Numbered from the stretch's first letter, positions 44,232 to 53,146 are shown. The stretch is 64,000 nt of DNA from Variovorax sp. OK212 (GCF_900112425.1 NZ_FOLP01000013.1:124001-188000); one strand, 5' to 3'. Notes: generated by a model not told the origin, from the sequence alone. A program made the numbers and translations.

Positions 44232-45170
44232 ATGCCTTCCATCGCGAATTATCGCGGGATCATTCCCGCCATTTCCTGCCCCTTCACGCCCGACCACCGC
44301 ATCGACGAGCCGGCCCTGCGCAAGCTGGCCTCCTGGCTCGCCGGCCATGACGGCGTGGTGGCCGTCATGACCAACGGCCACACCGGCGAGGTGTTCTCGC
44401 TCACGCCGTCGGAGCGCGCCGAGGTGACGCGCATCGTGGCCGACGAGCTGCGCGGGCGCATGCCGGTGATCTCGTCGATCGTCTGCGAAGGCCTGGCCGA
44501 AGCCGCCGAGCACGCCCGCGCCGCGCAGGCCGCGGGCGCCGTGGCGCTGGACGTGATGCCGCCGCACCACTGGCTGCGCTTCGGCTTCACGCCCGGCCAT
44601 GCGCTGCAGTACTTCGAGGCCATCCACCGCGCCGCGCCCGAGCTCGACCTGGTCTGCCACGTGTACCCCGCATGGACGCGCGCCTCGTACTCGTCACAGC
44701 TGCTGGCCGAACTGGCCCGCCTGCCCTACCTGCAGGCCTTCAAGGTCGGCCAGCGCGACATGAACAAGTACGCCCGCGACATCCAGGCGATCCGCGAGGC
44801 CGACGCGTCCAAGGCCATCCTGACCTGCCACGACGAGTACCTGCTGGCCTCGATGGTGCAGGGCGTGGACGGCGCGCTGGTCGGCTTCGCCACCTTCATT
44901 CCGCAACTGATCATCGACCTGTGGAACGCCGTGAAGGCCGGCGACCTGAAGAAGGCGATGGCGGTGCAGGCCCTCATCACGCCGCTGAAGGACGCGGTGT
45001 ACGGCGGCGGCGAGCCGACCGGCGAGGCGCATGCGCGCATGAAGGGCGGCATGTTCCTGGCCGGCGTGCTCGACAACGCCACCGTGCGCCCGCCGACCGA
45101 GGCGCCGAACGCGCGCGAGATGGACGCGCTGCGCGCCGCGGTCGAGCAGGCCGGGCTGTCGAAGCGCTGA
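44232..45170 (+). CDS. Dihydrodipicolinate synthase-family lyase/aldolase
   Basis: A 312-residue TIM-barrel enzyme that forms a Schiff base with a 2-oxo acid. The Schiff-base lysine is Lys171 (LQAFKVGQRD), the tyrosine is Tyr145 (CHVYPAW), and the GxTGE-like loop reads NGHTGEVFSLT. It is probably not the lysine biosynthesis DapA, because the DapA substrate pocket motifs (GTTGE, NVPSR) are absent and the setting is catabolic: LysR, Bug proteins, SDR and a tartrate dehydratase. It could be an aldolase or dehydratase for a sugar acid. The start ATG 44232 follows a GGAGA site. Confidence 0.85.
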   Translation: MPSIANYRGIIPAISCPFTPDHRIDEPALRKLASWLAGHDGVVAVMTNGHTGEVFSLTPSERAEVTRIVADELRGRMPVISSIVCEGLAEAAEHARAAQAAGAVALDVMPPHHWLRFGFTPGHALQYFEAIHRAAPELDLVCHVYPAWTRASYSSQLLAELARLPYLQAFKVGQRDMNKYARDIQAIREADASKAILTCHDEYLLASMVQGVDGALVGFATFIPQLIIDLWNAVKAGDLKKAMAVQALITPLKDAVYGGGEPTGEAHARMKGGMFLAGVLDNATVRPPTEAPNAREMDALRAAVEQAGLSKR

Positions 45171-45177
45171 GCCCACG

Positions 45178-45209
45178 GGGCGGCGCTGCACACCCCAGCG
45201 GCGCCGCCC
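45178..45209. other. Hairpin between lyase and Bug gene
   Basis: GGGCGGCGC and GCGCCGCCC can pair across a 14-base loop in the 64-bp gap. A-rich, not T-rich, sequence follows on the coding strand, so it is more likely an mRNA processing or stability element than a terminator. Confidence 0.4.
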
Positions 45210-45234
45210 AAAAAAACACAAGGAGACAAGAGAC

Positions 45235-46203
45235 ATGCAACGCATCCATTTCCTGCGGGCCACGCTGGCCGCCCTTGCGCTGGCCGCGGCGTCCACCGGC
45301 TTCGCCCAGACCTGGCCCAGCCGGCCGGTGCGCATGGTGATTCCGTTTCCGCCCGGCGGCACGCTCGACACCATCGGCCGCCTGCTGGCGCAGAAGCTCG
45401 GCGAGCAGACGGGCCAGACCTTCATCGTGGAGAACCGCGCCGGCGGCAACGGCATCATCGGCGCCGACGTGGTGTCGAAGGCGCCCGCCGACGGCTACAC
45501 GCTGCTGTTCAACGCCTCCACCTTCACCACCGCGCCGATGACCATGAAGTCGGTGCCGTACGACGTGGTGAAAGACTTCACGCCGGTGGCGCTGGTGGCC
45601 AAGGCGCCGCTGTCGGTGGCGGTGAACAAGAACCTGCCGGTGACCGACGTGAAGTCGCTCATCGCATATGCCAAGGCGCACCCCGGCAAGATGACCTTCG
45701 CGGTGGGCTCCATCGGCTCGGCGGGCCACCTGTCGACCGAGCTGCTCAAGCGCGCGGGCGGCGGGCTGGACTACCTGATCGTGCCGTACAAGGGCACGGC
45801 GCCCGCGTTCCAGGACCTGATCGGCGGGCAGATCGACGGCTTCATCGACCCCATCCTCGGGTCGCTGCAGTACCACAAGAGCGGCATGGTGAAGGTGATC
45901 GCGGTCACCTCGGCCGCGCGCGCCACCAGCCTGCCGAACGTGCCCACGGTGGCCGAGAGCATTCCGGGCTACGAGTTCTACAGCTGGTACGGCCTGTGGG
46001 GTCCGGCGAAGCTGCCGCCGGCCGTCACGCAGCGGCTGAACGCCGAGGTCAACAAGGCACTGGGCACCGACATGCGCGAGACGCTGAACGCGCAGGGCCT
46101 GCTGCTCACGCCGGGCAGCGTGGACGAGTTCGTCAAGTTCCAGCAGGCCGACATGGAGCGCTCGCGCAAGATCATCGTGGAGGGCAACATCCATGTCGAA
46201 TGA
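45235..46203 (+). CDS. Bug-family (TctC-like) periplasmic binding protein
   Basis: A 322-residue binding protein with signal peptide (AAASTGFAQ) and all Bug marks: TWPSRPVRMVIPFPPGGTLD at the mature start, VENRAGGNGIIGADVVSKAP, ADGYTLLFN, YDVVKDFTPVALV and PNVPTVAES. Bug proteins bind carboxylates; given the neighbours, a tartrate-like sugar acid is possible. No TctAB partner is near. It overlaps the following SDR gene by 11 bp. Confidence 0.93.
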   Translation: MQRIHFLRATLAALALAAASTGFAQTWPSRPVRMVIPFPPGGTLDTIGRLLAQKLGEQTGQTFIVENRAGGNGIIGADVVSKAPADGYTLLFNASTFTTAPMTMKSVPYDVVKDFTPVALVAKAPLSVAVNKNLPVTDVKSLIAYAKAHPGKMTFAVGSIGSAGHLSTELLKRAGGGLDYLIVPYKGTAPAFQDLIGGQIDGFIDPILGSLQYHKSGMVKVIAVTSAARATSLPNVPTVAESIPGYEFYSWYGLWGPAKLPPAVTQRLNAEVNKALGTDMRETLNAQGLLLTPGSVDEFVKFQQADMERSRKIIVEGNIHVE

Positions 46204-46894
46204 GTCCGCCCCGCATGCCGTGGTGACCGGCAGCAGCGGCGGCATCGGCCGCGCCATCGCGTCGCGGCTGCTCGCGCAAGGCTGGCGCGTGAGCGGGCTC
46301 GACCTGGCCGCGCCCACGCTGGCCCACGAAGCCTTCGCGCATGTGGCGGTGGACCTGTGCGATGCCGATGCCATCGCGCGCGCGGCAGCCGGCCTGCAGG
46401 ACGCGCAGGCGCTGGTGCATGCGGCCGGCGTGCTGCGCGTGGGCCCGCTGGGCGCGCTCGACCATGCGGGCGGCGCGCTGATGTGGCGCCTGCATGTGGA
46501 TGCCGCCACGCGGCTGGCCGACGCGCTCGTGCCCGCCATGGCCGCGCGCGGCCACGGGCGCGTGGTGTTCGTCGGCAGCCGCGTCGCGCAGGGCCTGCCC
46601 GGGCGCGGCCAGTACGCCGCGACCAAGGCCGCGCTGATCGCGCTCGCGCGCAGCTGGGCGGCCGAGGTGGCGGCCCAGGGCGTGACCGTCAACGTGGTGT
46701 CGCCGGGCGCCACGCAGACCTCGATGCTGCGGGACCCGGCGCGCGCGGGCAGCGCACCGCGCCTGCCGCCCATCGGCCGGCTGATCCAGCCCGAGGAAAT
46801 TGCCGCGCTCGTGGGCTTCCTGCTGTCGCCGCCGGCCGCGGCCATCACGGGGCAGGACGTCGCCATCTGCGGCGGCTCGTCGCTGAACCGCTGA
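46193..46894 (+). CDS. SDR-family oxidoreductase
   Basis: A 233-residue short-chain dehydrogenase with cofactor loop TGSSGGIG, HAAGV in place of NNAG, active-site Tyr and Lys in YAATK, and the end ITGQDVAICGGSSLNR. It is a little short for the family, mostly in the loops before the substrate lid. LDLA after the second strand allows NAD(H). It is coupled by overlap with the Bug gene and precedes the D-tartrate dehydratase, so a step on a hydroxy acid is plausible. Confidence 0.87.
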   Translation: MSNESAPHAVVTGSSGGIGRAIASRLLAQGWRVSGLDLAAPTLAHEAFAHVAVDLCDADAIARAAAGLQDAQALVHAAGVLRVGPLGALDHAGGALMWRLHVDAATRLADALVPAMAARGHGRVVFVGSRVAQGLPGRGQYAATKAALIALARSWAAEVAAQGVTVNVVSPGATQTSMLRDPARAGSAPRLPPIGRLIQPEEIAALVGFLLSPPAAAITGQDVAICGGSSLNR

Positions 46895-46904
46895 ACCGCT
46901 GAAC
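46881..46904. repeat. 8-bp tandem repeat carrying the SDR stop codon
   Basis: CGCTGAAC occurs three times in perfect tandem. The middle copy holds the in-frame TGA of the SDR gene. Confidence 0.85.
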
Positions 46905-46939
46905 GCTTTTCCCCTTTTCCTTTCCACCTGAATCCGACC

Positions 46940-48106
46940 ATGAAAATCGTCAACATCCTCGAGTCCACGCGTCCCATCAAGTCGGACATCCGCAACGCCT
47001 ACATCGACTTCTCGAAGATGACCCTGAGCCTGGTGGCCGTGGTCACCGACGTGATCCGCGACGGCAAGCCGGTCATCGGCTACGGCTTCAACTCCAACGG
47101 CCGCTACGGCCAGGGCGGGCTGATCCGCGAGCGCTTCCTGCCGCGCCTGCTCGAGGCCGAGCCCGCGTCGCTGCTCGACGAGACGGGCGAGAACCTCGAC
47201 CCCCACAAGATCTGGGCGCGCATGATGATCAACGAGAAGCCCGGCGGCCACGGCGAGCGCTCGGTGGCCGTGGGGACCATCGACATGGCCGTGTGGGACG
47301 CCACCGCCAAGATCGCGGGCCAACCGCTGTACCAGCTGCTGGCCGAGCGCTACGGCACCGGCACGCCGAACCCGCGCGTGTTCGTGTACGCCGCGGGCGG
47401 CTACTACTACCCCGGCAAGGGCGTGGAAGGCCTGCAGCGCGAGATGACCAGCTACCTGGAGCGCGGCTACTCGGTGGTGAAGATGAAGATCGGCGGCGCC
47501 ACGCTGGCCGAGGACTGCGAGCGCATCGAGTCGGTGCTGAAGATCCTCGGTCCGGGCCAGCAGCTGGCGGTGGACGCCAACGGCCGCTTCGACCTGCAGA
47601 CGGCCGTCGACTACGGCCGCGCGCTGTCGCAGTACCCGCTGTTCTGGTACGAGGAAGCCGGCGACCCGCTCGACTACGAACTGCAGGCGAAGCTGGGCGA
47701 GGTGTACGCCGGCTCCATGGCCACGGGCGAGAACCTGTTCTCGATGCAGGACGCGCGCAACCTCATCCGCCACGGCGGCATGCGGCCCGACCGCGACTGG
47801 CTGCAGTTCGACTGCGCGCTGAGCTACGGCCTGGTGGAATACCTGCGCACGCTCGACATGCTGAAGGAGAACGGCTGGTCGCCCTCGCGCTGCATTCCGC
47901 ACGGCGGCCACCAGATGTCGCTGGCCATTGCGGCGGGCCTGGGCCTGGGCGGCAACGAGAGCTACCCCGACCTGTTCCAGCCCTACGGCGGCTTCCCCGA
48001 CGGCGTGAAGGTCGACAACGGCTACGTCACGCTGCCGCCGCTGCCGGGCATCGGCTTCGAGGGCAAGGCCGATCTCATTTCGGAGATGCGGGCGCTTGCC
48101 GGCTGA
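46940..48106 (+). CDS. tarD: D-tartrate dehydratase (enolase superfamily)
   Basis: A 388-residue enolase-superfamily enzyme that should convert D-tartrate to oxaloacetate and water with Mg2+. Catalytic and metal residues can be placed: Lys181/Lys183 (KMK), Asp212 (VDANGRF), Glu238 (WYEEAGD), Glu264 (TGENLFS), Asp291 (FDCALSYG) and His321 (IPHGGHQM). As I recall the Bradyrhizobium japonicum enzyme, its residues are K184, D213, E239, E265 and H322, exactly one higher, and its length is 389. Segments such as GFNSNGRYGQGGLIRERF and INEKPGGHGERSVAVGT are also as in that enzyme. It ends the operon that starts at the DHDPS-family gene. Confidence 0.92.
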   Translation: MKIVNILESTRPIKSDIRNAYIDFSKMTLSLVAVVTDVIRDGKPVIGYGFNSNGRYGQGGLIRERFLPRLLEAEPASLLDETGENLDPHKIWARMMINEKPGGHGERSVAVGTIDMAVWDATAKIAGQPLYQLLAERYGTGTPNPRVFVYAAGGYYYPGKGVEGLQREMTSYLERGYSVVKMKIGGATLAEDCERIESVLKILGPGQQLAVDANGRFDLQTAVDYGRALSQYPLFWYEEAGDPLDYELQAKLGEVYAGSMATGENLFSMQDARNLIRHGGMRPDRDWLQFDCALSYGLVEYLRTLDMLKENGWSPSRCIPHGGHQMSLAIAAGLGLGGNESYPDLFQPYGGFPDGVKVDNGYVTLPPLPGIGFEGKADLISEMRALAG

Positions 48107-48164
48107 GGCAGGAAAACCTCGATGCGCCCACCGTGCTTCGCTAGACGCTAGAGGCGCGGCGCAT

Positions 48165-48300
48165 GAAACCGGCACGGCAAAGGCCAGGAACACCGCGGAA
48201 CCGGCTTTGCCGGGCCGCCGGTGTTGCCCCCAGCGGGGGTTGGAGAAGCGACGCGAAGCGCGCGAAGCCTGGAGCCTGGAGCCTGGAGCCTGGGGGCGAG
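48165..48300. repeat. Intergenic repeat element, REP-like
   Basis: The gap between convergent genes holds ACCGGCTTTGCCGGGCCGCC, a hairpin CCCCCAGCGGGGG and GAAGCGACGCGAAGCGCG, then four copies of GCCTGGA and GGGGGCGAGTC. I know this order (GCCGGGCCGCCGG...TTGCCCCC...GCGACG...GGGGGCGAG) as a widespread intergenic repeat in Comamonadaceae. Only this copy is in the window, so the repeat nature rests on memory. Confidence 0.55.
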
Positions 48301-48306
48301 TCTGAG

Positions 48307-49293
48307 CTATGGCTGGAAGCCCGAGCGGCGCACCACCGGCTCCCATTGCTGGCGGTAGGTCTTGAGCATCTGCGCGGTTTCGGCCGCGGTGCTGACCACC
48401 GGCGTGATGTAGAGCGCGTCGGCCGCCTTCTGCAGGCCCGGGTCCTTCATGACGTCGTGGATCGCGCTGGACAGCAGCTGCACCTTCGCGGGTGCCATGG
48501 TGCTGGGCGCGAAGAAGGTGTTCCAGCCGTCGGCATCGATCTTCATGCCGGCTTCGCGGAAGGTCGGGATGTTGGGCGCGAAGCTCGCGCGCTTCTTGCC
48601 CGACACCGCCAGGATGCGGATCTTGCCGGCCACGTGCTGCGGATAGACCGAATCGAGCGTGTCGATGGCGATCGGCAGGTTGCCGCCGATCAGGTCGGCC
48701 GTCAGCGGCGCCGAGCCGCCGTAGCCCTTGATCTGCGGCTGCACGCTCAGTGCGTCGCCCACCATCAGGCCGAAGAAGTGAGGCAGGCTGCCGGTGGCGG
48801 GCACGCCGAACACGGCCTCTTCCGGGTGCGCCCAGAGCCGGCCCACGAGGAACATCGCGCGGTCGAGCTGCAGCTTGGTGCCCACGGCCAGCGCGAAGTC
48901 GTAGCTGCTGACCTGCGAGACGGGCACGAAGTCCTTGTCGGGGTCGTAGCCCGCGTCCTTGAACACCAGCGGCGCCACCACCATCACGGCGGGGTTGCCC
49001 AGCATCAGCGCGTTCTGGCCCGCGGGCGTGCGCTTCACTTCCTTGGCCGCGAGCCGGCCGCCTTCACCGGGGCGGTTTTCGACCGTCACCTTCACGCCGA
49101 GCTTGGGGGCGAGGCGTTCGGCGATCAGGCGCGCCATGCGGTCGGTGCTGCCGCCGGGCGCGTAGCCGACCACGAGGGCCAGCGGTCCGTCGAGCGCGGG
49201 CGTCTGCGCGTGGGCGGTGTGCATCAGCGGTGCGCAGGCGGACAGGGCAACGCCCCATGCCATGAGCTTTCGCCGTGAAAAGAATGCGGGCAT
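48307..49293 (-). CDS. Bug-family (TctC-like) periplasmic binding protein
   Basis: A 328-residue binding protein. The leader has SRRKLMAWG, close to a twin-arginine signal, followed by a hydrophobic core and HAQ cleavage near residue 30. The Bug pattern is LALVVGYAPGGSTDRMARLI, VENRPGEGG, YDPDKDFVPVSQV, GYGGSAPLTADLIGGNLPIA and PNIPTFREAG. It has a strong AGGAGA ribosome site. It is convergent with the tartrate dehydratase and divergent from a MarR gene, so it may be controlled separately from the other Bug gene. Confidence 0.92.
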   Translation of the reverse strand: MPAFFSRRKLMAWGVALSACAPLMHTAHAQTPALDGPLALVVGYAPGGSTDRMARLIAERLAPKLGVKVTVENRPGEGGRLAAKEVKRTPAGQNALMLGNPAVMVVAPLVFKDAGYDPDKDFVPVSQVSSYDFALAVGTKLQLDRAMFLVGRLWAHPEEAVFGVPATGSLPHFFGLMVGDALSVQPQIKGYGGSAPLTADLIGGNLPIAIDTLDSVYPQHVAGKIRILAVSGKKRASFAPNIPTFREAGMKIDADGWNTFFAPSTMAPAKVQLLSSAIHDVMKDPGLQKAADALYITPVVSTAAETAQMLKTYRQQWEPVVRRSGFQP

Positions 49294-49496
49294 GGAGTCT
49301 CCTGCGGGCAGTTGTAGTGGGTGGGCACGCGCGAGTTGCGCGGCGTCTTCGCGGCGAGAATCGACCACCGCCAAGTTGTTGCTGTTCGTGCAAATTTGTG
49401 ACGGAGTTATACGTACGCAGCAAACAGTTGATCTAATCCATCACTTGTGCGCCGAGGCGAACCGACCACATTCGCCGCCTTCATTAATCCATCCGT

Positions 49497-50039
49497 ATGC
49501 AAGCCTTCCCCGACGCCGCCGCGTTGCGCGCGCCAAGCGCACTGACCGACCTGCTTCTTTACCGCCTTGCGCGCGCCATGCGCGCGGGCAGCGGCATGGC
49601 GACGCGACTGGTCGAAGGAGGTTTCGGCATCACGCGCCGCGAGTGGGGAATGATCGCCACGCTCGCGCAGGAGGGCGAGATGACGTCGTCCACGCTGGCC
49701 ACGCACCTCAACCTCGACCGCGTGCGCACTTCGCGCGGGCTGCGCAGCCTGGTCGAGAAGAAGCTGGTGGAACGGCGCCAGGACGCCGAGGACCGGCGCG
49801 AGGTGCACGTGCGCCTGAGCGACTCGGGCCTGCAGCTCTTCGGCCAGCTGTTTCCGCGCATTGCGGGGCTGAACACCGGCCTGCTCGAAGGCATCGAGCC
49901 GGCGCACCTGGACATTCTTCTGCAGTGCCTGCGCCACCTGGAGCAGCGCGGGGACGAACTGATCGCGCAGGGCGCGATCGCCGAGAAGGCCGACCGGCGC
50001 TCGGGCGGTACCCGGCACCGGTGGCCCGAACGCAGCTGA
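49497..50039 (+). CDS. MarR-family transcriptional regulator
   Basis: A 180-residue winged-helix regulator: LTDLLLYRLARAMRAG, FGITRREWGMIATLAQEGE, recognition helix LATHLNLDRVRTSRGLRSLV and wing QDAEDRREVHVRLSDSG. Divergent from the Bug gene over a 203-bp gap that holds AT-rich DNA (GTGCAAATTTGTGAC near 49389 and TACGTACG near 49411). It probably controls that Bug gene and perhaps the tartrate genes. Confidence 0.9.
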   Translation: MQAFPDAAALRAPSALTDLLLYRLARAMRAGSGMATRLVEGGFGITRREWGMIATLAQEGEMTSSTLATHLNLDRVRTSRGLRSLVEKKLVERRQDAEDRREVHVRLSDSGLQLFGQLFPRIAGLNTGLLEGIEPAHLDILLQCLRHLEQRGDELIAQGAIAEKADRRSGGTRHRWPERS

Positions 50040-50077
50040 GGCGCCGACGACGCTGACGCGGCAAGGCCGCGCCGGGC

Positions 50078-50437
50078 TCAGGCCTCGACGTTCAGCGTGC
50101 CGCCGATGGGCACGCCGTTGGCGTTGGTGCGGAAGGCGTTCGAGGGCGAAGCGCCCTGTTCCACCGCCTTGACCTCCTTGGCCTCCGCGCTTTTCTGCAG
50201 GGCCGCGGCCTGCACGGCCTTCAGCTGTGCCTGCAGCATGGCGAGCTGGGTCGTGAGCGATTGCAGCTGCTGCTCGACCGCCTTGCGCGCATCGCCCTCG
50301 GGCGTTTCGACCAGCGTCTTCTGCGTGGCCGTGATCTGCTTTTGCGTCGCGGTGATCTGGCGCGTGATCTTCGCGACCTCCGCGGCCGTGCCGCTTCCGC
50401 TCGCGGAGGTGCTCGAAGCACCGATGGCAGTCAGCAT
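50078..50437 (-). CDS. FlxA-like coiled-coil protein
   Basis: A 119-residue protein with a Ser/Gly/Thr-rich start, then EVAKITRQITATQKQITATQ and a Gln/Ala-rich helix (LQSLTTQLAMLQAQLKAVQA) that should form a coiled coil. The EIAKITRQI start and helical pattern match FlxA-like proteins; FlxA itself is a flagellar-class regulon gene of unknown role. An AGAGGA site precedes the ATG. No flagellar genes are near. Confidence 0.7.
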   Translation of the reverse strand: MLTAIGASSTSASGSGTAAEVAKITRQITATQKQITATQKTLVETPEGDARKAVEQQLQSLTTQLAMLQAQLKAVQAAALQKSAEAKEVKAVEQGASPSNAFRTNANGVPIGGTLNVEA

Positions 50438-50512
50438 GTGAATCCTCTTGTTGTGTGGTGGATAGAGGACTATCGGCAGGGGGGAGGAAAAGTGAAGGGG
50501 TGGCGCGCTCTG

Positions 50513-50881
50513 CTAGTTGAGGCAGTGCTTCGCTGCGAGCTCGAAAAACGCAAGCTGCTCCTTCAGAGACGCGAGCTTGTCTTCAAGGCTGAGACTCACC
50601 CCTTCGCGCGGTTCGAACGACACATCGCCCGCGGGCGTGAGAACGAAGGCCGTGGCACCCACGTCACCGCCCATCCGATTTCTTGCGTTGACGAGGCCAC
50701 AGCCGGCCTTGGTCGAGCGGGAAAAGGTGACGTTGCTGAACTGCGCCGAGTCGGGATCGTTCAGGCCGCGCTTCACCTGGGTCTGCACCTGGTGGATGGG
50801 CCAGTAGAACCACCAGCCGGCGGTGCCAAAGGCGACAAGAATGAACGTGGTGGCGCAGGCGAGGCGCTTCATGGGCGGCAT
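50513..50881 (-). CDS. Conserved hypothetical membrane-anchored protein
   Basis: A 122-residue protein with one N-terminal membrane segment (ACATTFILVAFGTAGWWFYW) and a short outer domain with LNDPDSAQFSNVTF and CGLVNARNRMGGDVGATAF. The DPDSAxF and C-G-x-V-N-A-x-N-x-x-G-G motifs recur in small Burkholderiales proteins of unknown role. A second ATG at 50872 (MKRLACA) is an equally good start. Two Cys outside the membrane may pair. Confidence 0.7.
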   Translation of the reverse strand: MPPMKRLACATTFILVAFGTAGWWFYWPIHQVQTQVKRGLNDPDSAQFSNVTFSRSTKAGCGLVNARNRMGGDVGATAFVLTPAGDVSFEPREGVSLSLEDKLASLKEQLAFFELAAKHCLN

Positions 50882-51108
50882 CGTAACGAACCGCTTCTGC
50901 GTCGGCTGCTGACTGAGCCCTACCGCCGTGAGGCCGAACTGCCCGATCGATCACCCTGGACAGGTGCGTCGGCGGATCTGCTCGCCGGCCAGCAAAAACA
51001 AAGCCTTTGTGCGAGACGGCATGACGCCGCTGGAATCGTTGCTCCGGTGCGCACAGAGAAAAAGGGAAGGTTTCGAGACTTCGCGAACCATTGCGGGACG
51101 CTGGGGTG

Positions 51109-51193
51109 CGGAGAGTGTGAGATTCGAACTCACGGACGCTTTCACGTCGGCAGTTTTCAAGACTGCTGGTTTAAACCACTCACCCAACTCTCC
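51109..51193 (-). tRNA. tRNA-Ser (TGA anticodon)
   Basis: The minus strand folds as a class II tRNA: acceptor GGAGAGT with ACTCTCC, anticodon loop CTTGAAA with anticodon TGA, a long variable arm (CCGACGTGAAAGCGTCC region) and T-arm GTTCGAATC. The long variable arm is typical of Ser. CCA is not encoded. Confidence 0.93.
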
Positions 51194-51236
51194 GGAGCCG
51201 GCGATTCTAAGCCGCCGGCGACAACCTCATTCGCCC

Positions 51237-52499
51237 TCAGTCCCCGTCAGGCAAGAACATCGCCTGCAAGTCACTCAAAAAATCCAGCCCGCGCTCGGTC
51301 GGCCACACGCGAAACAGGTCGCGCGCCACGAGCCCCTTGCGCTCGGCTTCTTCGAGCCCGCGCTGGATCGACGTCATGGCCAGCCCGGTGCGTTCGCTGA
51401 ACTGCGGCAGCGTGAAGCCCTGCTTCAGCCGCAACGCGTTGAGCATGAATTCGAACGGCAGGTCGGCCAGCGCCACTTCGTCGCTCTGCGACACGGCGGC
51501 GCCCGCGCGCGCGTTGTCCATGTACAGGCGCGGCTCGCGATAGCGCACCTGGCGCACGATGCGGTGCGCAAAGCTCAGCTTGCTGTGCGCGCCGGCGCCA
51601 ATGCCCAGGTAGTCGCCGAACTGCCAGTAGTTGAGGTTGTGCGCACACTGGTGCCCCTCGCGCGCATAGGCCGACACCTCGTAGCGCGACATGCCGGCAA
51701 CGCCGGTGCGCTCGGTGATGCGGTCGAGCATGGCGTAGGCGATGTCGTCCTCGGGCAGCACGGGCGGGAACTTGGCGAACCAGGTGTTGGGCTCGATGGT
51801 CAGGTGATAGATCGAGATGTGCGGCGGCGCAAGCGCCAGGGCCTGGGTCAGGTCGGCGTCGAGGCCTTCCATGGTCTGGCCCGGCAGCGCGTACATCAGG
51901 TCGAGGTTGAAGGTGTCGAACGCGTGCGCGGCCTCTTCGAGCGCGGCGATGGCCTGCGCGCGGTCGTGCACGCGGCCCAGGGCCTTCAGGTGCTCGTCGT
52001 TGAAGCTCTGCACGCCCACCGACAGCCGCGTGACGCCCGCCGCGCGGTAGGCACGGAAGCGGTTGCGCTCGAAGGTGCCAGGGTTGGCCTCGAGGGTGAT
52101 CTCGCAGTCGGGCGTGAGCTTCAGGCGCGCGCGCACGTCGCCCAGCAGGCGGTCGATGGCTTGCGGCGAGAACAGGCTGGGCGTGCCGCCGCCGATGAAG
52201 ATGGTGTGCACGCTGCGGCCCCAGATGAGCGGCAGCGCGGCGTCGAGGTCGGCAATCAGCGAATCGATGTAGGCCTGCTCGGGAATGCCGTCGATGTCGG
52301 CCTCGCTGGCGGCGCGCCATTCGTGCGAGTTGAAGTCGCAGTACGGGCACTTGCGCAGGCACCACGGCAGGTGGATGTACAGCGACAGCGGCGGCAGCGC
52401 GGACAGCTGCAGCGGGCCGGGCCGCATCCAGTGCAGCACGTCGTTGGCCTGCGGCGCGCCCGTGGGCTGCGCCGGCTGGATCGGGAAGACGGTTGCCAT
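51237..52499 (-). CDS. hemW: Radical SAM haem chaperone HemW
   Basis: A 420-residue radical SAM protein. The Fe-S motif is Cys47-x3-Cys51-x2-Cys54 in PWCLRKCPYCDF; GGGTPSL, EANPGTFE, RLSVGVQSFND and the C-terminal HemN domain (YWQFGDYLGIGAGAHSKLS) follow. HemW inserts haem into respiratory enzymes; the protein is often mislabelled as oxygen-independent coproporphyrinogen oxidase. Cys-x3-Cys-x2-Cys without the fourth Cys of HemN, and the order rph-rdgB-hemW, favour HemW. Its ATG overlaps the rdgB stop by one base. Confidence 0.92.
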   Translation of the reverse strand: MATVFPIQPAQPTGAPQANDVLHWMRPGPLQLSALPPLSLYIHLPWCLRKCPYCDFNSHEWRAASEADIDGIPEQAYIDSLIADLDAALPLIWGRSVHTIFIGGGTPSLFSPQAIDRLLGDVRARLKLTPDCEITLEANPGTFERNRFRAYRAAGVTRLSVGVQSFNDEHLKALGRVHDRAQAIAALEEAAHAFDTFNLDLMYALPGQTMEGLDADLTQALALAPPHISIYHLTIEPNTWFAKFPPVLPEDDIAYAMLDRITERTGVAGMSRYEVSAYAREGHQCAHNLNYWQFGDYLGIGAGAHSKLSFAHRIVRQVRYREPRLYMDNARAGAAVSQSDEVALADLPFEFMLNALRLKQGFTLPQFSERTGLAMTSIQRGLEEAERKGLVARDLFRVWPTERGLDFLSDLQAMFLPDGD

Positions 52500-53098
52500 T
52501 ACAGCCAGCGTTCGCGCATCAGCGCCAGCATGGCCTGCGCGGCGCGGCCGCGGTGGCTGTTGGCGTTCTTCACTTCGCTCGTCAGTTGCGCAAAGGTCTT
52601 GCCGAAGTCCGGCAGGTACATGACGGGGTCGAAGCCGAAGCCGTTGTCGCCGACGGGTTCGGCCGCGATCTCGCCGACCACGCGGCCCACGGCAATGAGC
52701 GGCTCGGGGTCGTCGTGGCTGCGCAGCGCCACCAGCGTGCTCACGAGCGCGGCGCGGCGGTTGACCACGCCGTCGAGCTGCTCGAGCAGCGCCTTCACGT
52801 TGTTGGCGTCGCCCTTGGCGTAGCCGAATTGCGTGGCGTAGAAGGCGGTGTCGACGCCCGGCAGGCCGCCGAAGGCATCGACGCACAGGCCGGCATCGTC
52901 GGCAATGGCCGGCAGGCCGGTGGCGGCGCTGGCGTGGCGCGCCTTGGCCAGCGCGTTTTCCACGAAGGTGCGAAAGGGTTCTTCAGCCTCGCCCACGCCC
53001 AGCGCCGACTGCGGCACCAGGGTGACGGACAGCCCGGCAAACAGCTGCTGGAGTTCGGCGAGCTTGCCCGCGTTGTTGGAGGCCAGAACCAGTTTCAT
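52499..53098 (-). CDS. rdgB: XTP/dITP pyrophosphatase (RdgB/HAM1)
   Basis: A 199-residue nucleotide sanitiser that removes ITP and XTP from the pool. The substrate loop is LASNNAGKLAEL at the N-terminus; FVENALAKARHA, ADDAGLCVDAFGGLPGV, GDNGFGFDPVMYLPDFGKT and SHRGRAAQAM are all family motifs. Length is normal. It lies 48 bp after rph on the same strand, the usual order in Burkholderiales. Confidence 0.95.
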   Translation of the reverse strand: MKLVLASNNAGKLAELQQLFAGLSVTLVPQSALGVGEAEEPFRTFVENALAKARHASAATGLPAIADDAGLCVDAFGGLPGVDTAFYATQFGYAKGDANNVKALLEQLDGVVNRRAALVSTLVALRSHDDPEPLIAVGRVVGEIAAEPVGDNGFGFDPVMYLPDFGKTFAQLTSEVKNANSHRGRAAQAMLALMRERWL

Positions 53099-53146
53099 AA
53101 ACAGTCAAAGTGGCTGTGACGCACGTTCGACGTGCGCCAGTAGCTA

